Shown here piece after piece: positions 15,801 to 27,800 of a stretch of DNA of 64,000 nt. A program made the position numbers and the translations under genes. Positions within the stretch are counted from its first letter, which is position 1. Each line of letters starts with the position of its first letter. The stretch is taken from the NCBI RefSeq assembly GCF_964340395.1, contig NC_135555.1, positions 6,986,431 to 7,050,430 of the forward strand, written 5' to 3'. This DNA comes from Glandiceps talaboti. Its lineage: Eukaryota; Hemichordata; Enteropneusta; Spengelidae. Under the pieces are notes generated by a model, which was not told the origin of the DNA, did not search any database, and saw only the letters and a list, made by a program, of their open reading frames with translations.

Positions 15801-18800
15801 GATTGACATGCATGTTACATTTTAATATCTGTTTTCAAATCACTAGGCTCAAATGAAGAAACACTTGATTTCTTGACAAACAAATGTAATCATGGTTATG
15901 GTCTCCAAGTAGTTGGAAGTTCTCTGATGTTCAGCAGTTGGGATGATAATGCCGTATTTCTCGCCAACATACAAAGTAAACGAGTAGAAAAATTTGTTGA
16001 TGGTCTTATCAGACCCACAGAAATAATTCTCATTGGAGGTGAGGATATCATAATTTCGGTAATGTTTACCCTTCACTAAGATATACCAGTAAGTAGTAAA
16101 CATTATTACAGAAATAAAGGAAATATGTTTGATGATACAAGAGATAAGAGATTTTATAGACACAAAATTTGAATGTTCATTATTTATTTGAATAGTCTGA
16201 ATGGAGAACCCATGTATGAACTCCTAGTCGAAGCATAATCAGTTGATTTTATCAGGGTTGATGTTTGCAGATGAATACAATGTATATTTTATGTGACTTT
16301 CACTTCCATTTGTTATTTTCATAAGTCGAAACTGTAAACGTCCTTTGAAACTCATAAATATTTATGATCTTTTTTATATATTTATTATATTAATCATGTC
16401 ATTTATAGGAGTTTGAATTACTTGCTTACAGTGTCATGTATAAATCATTACAGGATGAAGCCATAAGCCAAGCAAGTGGGGCTTCACAATTAAACAAATT
16501 GAATGTTTATTATACCCAGCTTGCTGGCTTACTAAGTTGGGTTTGTAGCACTTGAATGGCTAATGGGGGGAAACCATCATGTAATATGTCCTAACTGTTG
16601 TGATCTTGAATAATTTACTTAAAAGTTAAACGAGGGGCAATGCCACTCTGAGAAACTTGAGGATTTTTCATAAACTTTGGCTTTTGGAGAGTTTGTCATG
16701 GTTTGGATAACCTACATTTACTTGCAGTTTCAGAGAAACATCAAGTTGAGCATTATCCAGCTCTACGGGTTAAAAGTACCGGTATATTAAGGACTCGTAC
16801 AAAATTAAATATCACGTCTCAGTATTGTAGTGGACAATTTCCAGCAATTTAAATATATGATATCAACGAGAAATTTTATTAGATAGACTTATGTGTAATT
16901 TAACCTTTGACGTTCTGCTTCCTAATTGTTATTTTTCACTATTAATTATTTCCTAACTTTTATATTTTGATTGCTAAAAGTAATTTTCATAATTGCCATT
17001 TGTACATATAGGTACAGGCGGTTGTTTAAATAATGATTGTAGTGACGGATGTCAAGAAGTCCCTGGTGGTTTCCATTGCTTGTGTAATAGTGGTTTTAGA
17101 CTTGATAGTGATATGAAGACATGTATTTCATGTAAGTATAGAGATATCAAAGACAAATCCTCAATTGGACATAGTGTCTGTGTATCTAAAAGTATATTTA
17201 AAGGGGTTCTGCTTTTCCCTAAAAGAAAATTTACAATGTATAGCATGAACTTTTCTGTAATTCTGTATCTTAATGTAATGCCAAAATTTTCAGATATTAA
17301 ACTGACAGTGGGAAAGTTGCAGAAGAAGAGGGAGGAATGTATGAAATTTAAATGATTTGAAACCTTTCACAACTGGTATGGATTTTAATTACAAAAATAA
17401 TTTCACTCAACTTCAAATGCAAAAGTGTTAATGAATTTCAAAGCTTTCGACTAAAACATCTAGCCCTGTTTGCTCGCTGCCACTAGATGGCAAACTAGTA
17501 GATTGGGAATTAATGCAACATCTTTTGGTAGGCTGCAACAGATGATCATAGATTCTGGGGTATTCTCTACCACGTCTGTTAAAGAAAGTGTTGTCTATTT
17601 AACGTATATGAGCTGCAAATGTTGTTTATTCTAACTTAGAATTTAGACACATGGCTAGTGACCAGTTCTTAGACTTCTGACCGTTTCTATTTTTCCAATA
17701 GGTTCAGACACATGGCTAGTGACCAGTTCTTCTCTTTGTACCAGTAATTGTGATGTTAATGCAGATTGCAGTGAGGATGCCTGTAACCCAGGTCATTATC
17801 AGTGTGTCTGTAAAGGAGGTTACCAAGGTGATGGATCAAGCTGTAATGGTAAGTATTAAGTGTTCAATTTCAGACTACATGTATTTTGCATTTTGCATGA
17901 TGGTAAAGTAAGTAAACATGCATAGATCATGACAATCTTAGATTAAGCTTGAAGATTAACCAATACGATATTCAAACCCAAACTCAGACAAATAGATCAC
18001 CCAGTGGTCACCATGCAAATCAGTGGTCACCATGCAAATCAGTTATCACCGTACAAATCAGTTATCACCATGCAAATCAGTTGTCACCATGCAAATCAGT
18101 TATCACCATGCAAATCAGTTGTCACCATGCAAATCAGTGGTCACCATGCAAATCAGTTATCACCATGCAAATCAGTTGTCACCATGCAAATCAGTTATCA
18201 CCATGCAAATCAGTTATCACCATGCAAATCAGTGGTCACCATGCAAATCAGTTATCACCATGCAAATCAGTGGTCACTATGCAAATCAGTGGTCACTATG
18301 CAAATCAGTTATCACCGTACAAATCAGTTATCACCGTACAAATCAGTTATCACCATGCAAATCAGTGGTCACCATGCAAATCAGTGGTCACCATGCAAAT
18401 CAGTGGTCACCATGCAAATCAGTTGTCACTATGCAAATCAGTGGTCACTATGCAAATCAGCTGTCACTATTGAAATCTTTCAAATAGAAATCATGTTTGA
18501 ATCCAATACGGCCAAAATTCCACTGTCTGTTAACTCTGTTGTAACAAATATCATCATAGTTTTATATTGCATCAGAAGCGAACACACTTTCATATGCCAA
18601 GTTTGGCAAGATTGATTTCTAAGGAAAGTGGTCACCAAAGCTCATTCTATGATCTTTAGTTAAAGTTGCAAGCAGTATAATGTATGTGTTACACAGCATA
18701 TTCAAAAAGAATTCATCATATATGTAAATTCAGCAAAAGATGAAAAGTTGTAAAGACCATGTTATATTTTCTTTCCAGTAATTGTGCTCATTAAAAGAGC

Positions 18801-21800
18801 ACTTGTTACTTCACACAGTACAACATTTATTGCTGAAAAACCCATTACAGATTGAAGAGACATTTTTATAAAACAATTATATGAAAACATATTAACTTAT
18901 GAGTGATATTTTCAAACGTTATCATTTTCAACACTTTAATATCTTACTCTCTATATATAAAGCTCAGACCTCTAACATTTTAGTGGTCTGAGATATAAGC
19001 ACTATTTTCAAGAATGCTGCAGAAATGAAAAAAAATCAGATGACATGCTTATAAGTTGACTTCAAAAATACTTTGAGCAAATTCAAGATGAAAGAAGGAG
19101 ACTTTAAAGTTATTTCTTTGTATACTCATCTACCTTATAATGCCTTCTTTTTTATTGTGTGTGTGTATTTTTTTCAGAATGTCCTATCAATAAATTCAAG
19201 GAGAGTCTTAGTACATCAAACTGTCAGCCTTGTCCAGCCCATTCCACTACTAAAGGACATAGGGGGTGGACACAGTGTATATGTGATGCGAACTATATGA
19301 TGAATGATGAAGGCACATGTGAAGAGGGAGGTATGGCAACAGTCTTATTTATCATAATGTCTACATTTAATTTGCTTCATGACACAACATGAAGTTGGTC
19401 AACTTTAAAACATACAATAAAAAAATTGCTTTCAAATATCTAGAAAGATATCAAAGTCATCCTTTCTGTTCTTCGTTTGTCTTACTTATGCTTTAAACTT
19501 GTTGAAGTTGCTTATGTGACCAGACCCTGTTATATCAATGAAATTCAAAATTTGTTGCCAACAAGGTTCGACCTTTCAATTCATAACTTTGTATGCATGG
19601 ATACCAAGCTAGTGTACATGTACACAAATATCATCAATGGATGGTAATTCAGCTGAATAGAAGTATTGAAACATTTTAGTACAGGTTAATTCATGTATCT
19701 TAATTATTGAGTGGAAATTATTTAAAATAAGTAATAAGTACAGATACCTGAGTTTGAGAAATATAAAGTTCTGACAAGTGAATCCTTAAGTAGCATTATA
19801 ACAGAATTAGAGTCTATTGAAAATGATTTCATCAACATTAGTTAACATTTTGTACTTTTTTAGAACCACCTTGTGGAGATTTGACAAAACCAACAAATGG
19901 TGAGCTGATCTGTGCTGTTGATAGTTCAGTGTACATATGTACATTGGAATGTAATAATGGATACATGCCAGCTAATTCACAACTGACACAATTCATCTGT
20001 CAAAGTAATGGTCAATGGCATGGAGTAACTTCTGCTGACTCTTGTATTGGTGAGTAAATTTACTCTAAAATATATCTTAAAATTTAAACAAATTAGTAAT
20101 CAAGCATTATATTCAGACACAACTGAATTAAGGTTCTGAATCAGTAATGCTTAATATGTAATTAAAATCATTTGTCCATCTGTTAGTCAAACTTAGTCCA
20201 TGTCTGTCTCTGTCTAGTCTGTCAGTCTGTTTATTAGTAATACATGTAGACTTCAAGACAAGAACAAGCAAGCTGATTCTCATATGGTTGTAAATTAGAA
20301 TGTTAAGTAGGGAAACTGTTCTGATTACACTGCAGGGATGTGAATTAATAGTAAACAAAATGGGGATTTTGGATAAAGTCAAACATTTACCTGGTAGAGT
20401 GGTCCCAAGTGTACTTTGTTATTAAAAAAGTTAAACTTACCAAATTACGGGCATGTTGGTTTGACGCTTGATAGGGCTGTTCCTAGTGGTGTCCAGATGA
20501 AATTTGTACCAGACATGCATTATATGCAAATTAGGTCTGAAGTAATATAGTCACTTTTGGTTAAAAAATATTGCCAGAATGGTCTGCAATTTTAAAGGGA
20601 TGTTTCAAGCACTGTTCAAAACTACCATGATCACAGCCTCTAGCAAAAGCAATATGCCGGTGTCATTTGTTATGGTAAGAATAGAGTTGCTTTTTCATTG
20701 AGCATTCAAAAATAAACACAAAAATAGCCATACACATTGAAACAATGACATAACAGTGTGTAGCAAAAGTAACAATGATGCACCAATCAACATACCAACC
20801 AACCTACCTACCTGCCATTTTGTGAGCCCTAGATTACATGATGCCCACCGAACACCAAACAATACTGTCCAGTGAAACCCTCGAATAATTAATATTAGTC
20901 ACTTTGAATGCTGCTTTACTACAGTTTCATATATACACATTTAAAAAACATGAAAATCTGTATTAAAATCACATTAAAAGCTCATAGACTTGCTGTGATG
21001 CACATGGTATGACTGGAGGTGAAGAAAACCTGTTTGGAGATGGCATCTTTTAAAAATTTGAAACCCTTTTCATTGCATAGCAGCATTATAAAGGCCATGT
21101 GGACATTAATTTTGCATATTATTTTCACAATGACTTTTGTTTTGAATTTTCTAGGTGCACCATCAGTCACAACAGTACCCCCAGGTAAACAAACTGATAC
21201 TCTTATAACAATTATGTCTTTCAGTTTTTATGTCAGTACAATTAGTCTTTTAGAAAGACCTTGGATCTGTGCTTTTGGGGTGCTTTTATAAGTAAGACTA
21301 GTTCAAGGGCTATAGCAGCTAGACTACTATAGACTCCAAAGAAAATATATTGTATAACATAACAGAAAATCTCATCTACATTTATCAAATGATAGGTATT
21401 GTATAGCTACTTGAGACTCCTCATTAAATGGTTACATGTTTTTTTTACCACATCTATTTTATAATATATGTGGAGTTTATAATTTCGCATACCAAATAAC
21501 CTAGGTGTTATCAATTGACTGCTTTTATGAGTGACTGAATTCAGATATCAGAGAGGTCAAATAATAGATCAGTGATAATAATCTTTGAACTTTATTGAAA
21601 TGTTAGACATTTTGTTTAATGATAGAATCTGGACTTTCAATTATCTTTTTATCTACTAGGAGTACCATTATTTACCCAGTGTCCAGAAGGACAAGATCTT
21701 ACATTCAATGTGCCACCTGATGGTGATACTGCTGACATTGATATTGACATCCAGGCTCAAGATGGGAATGGCAACATCATTGAACATGAGATTGTTGGTG

Positions 21801-24800
21801 GTAATGTAGAAATTCCAGGAACTCTTCAATTCAGTGATGTGACCAGAGATGGAATACATGTCAATGTTCAGGCAGTTGGTAGTAATGTTTGGTGCCGATT
21901 CAAGGTGATAGTAGCTGGTAAGTGCAACAATACTGTGGGTATATCTGAAATATTGTTGTTATTTTAATGTCATATTTATACGTCATGTATCAGCCATCTA
22001 TTATGCATATAGTGAAAGTTGAAGTCACTCTGCACATATATATATATATATAGTACTGTACAGTACAGTACAGTACAGTACAGTACCATATATCCCACAT
22101 TTGAAGTAAATGTTTATCAACTTATCAACATCTCAGGAGTAAATACAATAGCTGTTATCATTGAATGAGTGACAGCTTTCTGTTGAAATGTGGTTAGAAG
22201 TGCAAAAATGAAGTTCTGCAATCACATTGACACCAGACCCCCTCACTAAACGAACAAAGTTCGCTTATTGAGCTCGTGTGGCATTGTGTGATCATCCCTT
22301 AGTGTCTGTGGTTATAGTTTATAAAAAAACCACAATTCAAAAGCAAAATATTTTAACTCTTCACGATTGAATCATTCAATAAACTAATTTGCCATAAAGA
22401 TGAATATACATGTAATTGACCTTTATTCTTATAAAAGTTAATTCATCTGTATTATTGTCAAGGATTTGCCAATTTTAATGTTTTATTCATATCATGGAGT
22501 TTCATATATCTAGCACACAGACTATAATTTTAGTATTCATCCTTAATATATGTGTACCCAATCAAGATTAATATTTTTGATGTGTATTTAAAGAAGTGAA
22601 CATTAATCATTCATTTTTATGAATTCATCTTTTTTATAGATCCACATCCACCAGTTATCACTTCCTGTCCATCTGACCAGTCATATACTACTTCTGATGA
22701 CTCTATGTCAGTTGAATGGGATGATCCTGTTGCTACTGACAACATAGAATTGTTATTACCAGCTACTACAGACCGTGTGAGTGGAAGTGATTTTTATGAA
22801 GGTGAAAGTACTGTTACTGTAACAGCTACAGACACATCAGAAAATACAGCTACCTGTAGTTTTACTGTTACAATCATACACAGCTTAGGTAAGACTTTTA
22901 TTTTACTTAATTACAGGTCCACACTAAGAATTTAAATTCTTGGTATGAAAAACTGTTGTTAGGCCAAGCTTATAGAAAACTGTGGTCCAAAACTATTGAA
23001 TAATCCTATGTAATCCTCAAGGCTTTTCTGATAAAATAATACTAAGAATATTAGAAACTGTGATTAAAACAGCCCTATGGTCATACATGTAGTATGATTT
23101 CTACTGTAAATCTTGTAGGGGTCTCTCATGTTTCTACCCTCATTTTTTAAATGTATTGTTTATTTTGTGTCATATGCAGTGAAATGTGAAATGTGAAATG
23201 TATAATTGTGTTTCTTTCCTCATTTCTGAAGTTCAATATGACAGATTAAAACAATACTCGCCCCAATGTATTCTAGTTGCTTAATTTAGTTGTTTTTTGT
23301 CATACCTATAGGATTTAACTATAAATAAAATTATAATCTTGGCAAATGCCATTTCACAAGTGAAAAGTTTCCGTAATTAGCATTATCATATTCCAATTTT
23401 AGAATTAATAATTGAATAATTGCTTGTCATATGAAATGGGGTCGATATATTTGTTCTGAAACTTTAAACTTGCATATTAAATATTTAATTTGCATATATT
23501 TTCTAATAATGTTAAGAGATTGAAGCAATTTTAAATGGGTATTATCATGATAGATTTAGAGATGCATCAATTGATATTCATATCTTTGCAATATGTTGCA
23601 TGAATTTTCCAAATCTTCAACAAATTGGCAAGTTTTAGTGGTAAAAAATATATTCCACACAAGTTGCTTCATTTAGATGAACATACAGATCATATTTGTC
23701 CTTTTTATCATTTTCAAATTGCGAAGAAAATTAGGAGAGTTATTTGTATTAAGTTATGAGATGAAGAATATTTCTTAAGTTCAGTATATGTGTTCAAGGC
23801 CACATATAAACTCTGGTAAAAAGTGTTAAGTAATACAAATAGTGTCTTGAGGCAGTTATAAGATTATTGTAATGTTTTGCTGGTATTAGAATTTACAATC
23901 TCAATAAAAATAAGTTAGTAGTTTTTCCTAAGTAAAGACATTGTTTTGTGTAATTGAAGAGATCTATAACCTGATGAAAGTTAAATAAAAAATGTGCTCA
24001 GATGTGATGCACATTATACTTAGTCCTTGCTGTTAACAACTTTTTTTGATTTGTTAAATTCTGTTATAGGGGAATGCCCTGAATTGAGTGTTCCAAAGTA
24101 TGGAGCTTTGACTTGTAGTGAAACAGCAACTGCATTTCAGTGTGTGGTATATTGCAAGGAAATAGAGAGAAGTGGTAAAATAACAAAATATTATCCATTT
24201 AAAGGAAGAAATGTGTACAATTGCATTAATGAGAAATGGAATCCAGTCAGTCCACCTCGATGTGTCCGTAAGTGTTAACAATTCTTTTAAATTAAAGCAT
24301 ACATTCTGCACACATTATGTTATCATGATTGTCTCAGATATGATTTTACTACTAAGTTTATTTAGATAGACACAAACTAAAAATATATATGTTGATATAA
24401 TCTATTTTAACTGTACTCACAGTAGGGTGCCATTTTTGATGACTTAATGATTTTACAATGTACATTTTTGGAACACTCAGTGTTTACACTATCTTGATTA
24501 GGGTGACTAGATTCACACAACAGAGGCACTGCTATCACCCCGCTTATGTAATGTACCACAAAGAACAACACTTTAAGTCTGTGTCTATCTTAGTAAACTG
24601 AGACCTTGATTGCCAGAGTACTAATGCCTGAGAGTTACAAATGGCAAGTAAGGGAGTGATCAGTTTTTACGGCCGGGGTGGGCCGGTGACTTCTTGTTTG
24701 TGCTGTACTTAAAAATAGTGCCCCCCCCCCCCTGTGATTCATCCACAAAACAATCTACCCCCCCCCCCATGACAAATAAAAAAACACACTGACCCCCCCC

Positions 24801-27800
24801 CCCCCCCCCCCGACATCTGTTGACAAGAAATATTCTTCTTGTGCTTGCAAAAGCCACTCTAGATTCTCAAAGCACAATACAGCGCACTGCATAGTTAATT
24901 TTACTTGTTACATTTACAGAAATTTTAAGTGTATCTGGTAAATTGCTGTCCTAAATCCATTGCTTCACATGTATAAAGTTCTTTAGACAGGAACCCTATG
25001 AGAAGTATGATTGTCTGTTCATGCACATGCAAAATATTCATAATTTAGTAACCAAAAGTTCTAGGATATCTCTTAGATAGATTGAGTGAACTATTACTAT
25101 TATAGATTAATTCAGCTAATTGTAAAGTACAATATTAGAAATGGAGTTAATATAATTGTAAACCTAGGGGTTTTAGTAAGTTTCAAAGTAGGGAGAGAAC
25201 TGGAAACAGTATGGGGAGAAGTGCGTGTGCGCATGCTATACAAGCACTGGGGGGGGGGGGCTGGGAGGGGGACATGGTAAGAGCTGTTTGAAAAATGAAC
25301 ACCATTTGGAGGCCATTTAGAGCACCATTCAGAAGTAAAACACAACTTAGTTATATCATAAAAGTATCACTAATTTTAGGGTTTCAAAAGTTTAAATCAT
25401 TTCAAGTCATATTTGACACGAATAATATAAAAAAAGATCAAGTAGAAAGTGAGAAAATTTAGGGAAAACATGCACAGTGGAGGTCAGTTACCATTTAGAG
25501 ATTCAAATTCATTAAACTATTTGAAAGTGTGTCTCTATTGTCTATGTTTGTGTGCAATTCAACATGTTCAGGTCAATGGAGGCACAGATTTTAGAGTCAG
25601 TCCATTCCAGTAAATTTCAAGGTATTTCATTTCGTATGTGTTACGTGTATAGCTACACTTACAAGTTTTTATATCACATGATGACACAATGCGGTGCAAT
25701 GTTATGACTCCATGTCATATGCTTGGGATGTATCAAGAGACAAAGAGTTTATGTTATATTTGAACGTATATTTATAGCCATTGTTTATGGTTTATTATAA
25801 CATTAGTATCACATTCCATATTCTTTTCTTAGGTGCTGCACCAGGCATTAATGTAGCAGCATTAGCTAAATTTGTCTACAAAGGTGCATGTCAAGATCTG
25901 ATCGATGATACTGACTTGCAAGAATTTATTGACAAATTACATGCTCATTTGGATGATCATGGCCTCTGCGGTAGGGGGCGAATGAGAGTATGTACAAAAG
26001 ACAGTTTCACAGTCAAATGTGGAAAAAGATCCAAACGACAGACTGACAATGATTTGATTGTTGAATTGGAAATTAAAATCTCCAATGATGTCAACAATTC
26101 CCCACTTGAGGATGAAGAGGCTTCCATTGATCTACTTGAAGTGATGCAGAAAGACATGAATGAAACCATGAACAGTTTAGAACATCTGCTGAAAAATGGA
26201 TCCCTAAATTTAGAAATCGATGGTCAAGTGATCCAGTCTGATCCAAACTCATTTCAAGCATATGAACCAGTGTGGACATGCTTTGAAGGTCACGTTTCTA
26301 CATCAGATGGCTGTGGTAAGTCAATAATAAATATAATGTGTTAACATCAAAGATATTGTGTATTTATGTAAACTTCATTTTAAAGTTATAGATATTAAGC
26401 TCTAAGCCATATGGATGAAGATTGGTAAATTTATTTTGGAGTTTTAATTTATAAAACAAATTTATCTTCAAGTTGGCTTCCTACTTGGAAACTCAATGTG
26501 GAAACAACAATGACAATTAAAGTCTGTCTGTAACTCGAGTACTTTGCAAAAAGGTAGAAATATGTGTAGAAATATTGTTATTGCACATCTAACAATAACA
26601 AACATTTGACACATTTATTAACCTTTTGCAATTTATTAAGTTACAAACAAGGACTTGGTATATGTTGTTTCACATTTATTTTTCAAGCAGGAAGACATCA
26701 TGACTTAAAAATCCAAAATAAATACCCTCAATCATCATATGGCCACTTTAATTGCCACACACAGACATTATGTTGAATTATAGGAAAGATAGAGATTCAC
26801 CCTTGCAACAAATTTAAGTGAACACAAATCATATAATTTTATAATTGTACCACTTATAAAAAGTCTATTACTTTATAGTATTTTGGCAAATTTGTCTCTG
26901 ACATGTCAGTCACTCTTATCAGGAGTTTATCTATGTTAAATTTATAGTGATCAACTCTTACATAAATTATCCACCACACAGTCTCATAACACACCATTTA
27001 ACTTTTCAGTACCTTGTCCTCTTGGTTCATACTATGATCCAACAATGAATGATTGTATATTCTGTCCTGCGAATGAGTTCCAGAAAGAGGAAGCACAATT
27101 GGAGTGTGAACAATGCAAAGATGGCAAATATACAAAAGGCATTGGCAGCTTCAGGGAATCACACTGTAAGTTTTGTCGTGATATGTGTATTATCCTCAAC
27201 TTGTATGTAATTGGCATTTGATTTTGAAAATGTAGCGACTGCAGTATTCAGTTGTTTTTTACATGTCCCACAGTGGTCAAGAGAAATAAATGGGTTTTTT
27301 TGATGATTTTCCAGATTTTTAATATAGTTTTCCCATATATTTCAAATAAAGTTTAAATATTACCACCATAACTGTGTTTTCATAACTATCATTAGCTGTC
27401 TTTTCCTATCTACAACCATTGTCTTATCAGAGTTATCAACTTTGCATAATTAGTGCACATCTCTAATCCTAAACAAACTCATGACCTATTTGCCCAATTA
27501 ATACATTGCCCTGCCCGGTGTAAACAGCTACTGGTCCCACTAATGGACTATTAACATTAGTCCAATCAGTAGATATTTACACTGGTTAGGATAGTGTGTT
27601 AATTGGGCAAATAGCATGTGAGTTTTTTCTAGGATTAGCTGTACACTAATTAATACAAAGCTGTTAAGCTCTGATAAGAAAGTGATAGCAGTAGGAAATA
27701 GGAAAAGACAATCAGAGAAAATGATAGTTATGATAATTGTAATATCAAAATCTTTTATTTGAAATCTAGAGAAAAATAAGAAAATAATATTAGAAATCCA

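Larger units (their letters stand above)
6124..24069 (+). other. Receptor introns between exons 2 and 21: nothing further recognised except the repeats listed
   Basis: Introns 6124–7497, 9293–10085, 10189–10630, 12722–13368, 13498–13850, 15091–15846, 16039–17011, 19331–19863, 20050–21154, 21185–21659 and 22889–24069 show no coding homology, RNA gene or clear repeat. Small simple repeats occur at 8161–8191 (ACAAT), 8931–8970 (ATTTAT), 10058–10081 (TTTG), 12430–12490 (C15 then A/T) and 22037–22085 (TA, then CAGTA). Confidence 0.5.

Noticed and set aside
744-17131. Calling the left gene simply LRP5 or LRP6
   Set aside because: Only three propellers are seen, no LDLa repeats follow, and the downstream modules and tail are foreign to LRP5/6.
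18003-18478. Regularly spaced repeats resembling a CRISPR array
   Set aside because: Units are contiguous 19-mers without unique spacers, inside an intron of an animal gene.
17949-18615. Three long overlapping forward frames (up to about 200 codons) with a repeating Ser/His/Gln/Cys-rich peptide
   Set aside because: They are the 19-bp minisatellite read in its three stop-free frames, which necessarily give the same 19-residue peptide. There are no splice sites or homology.
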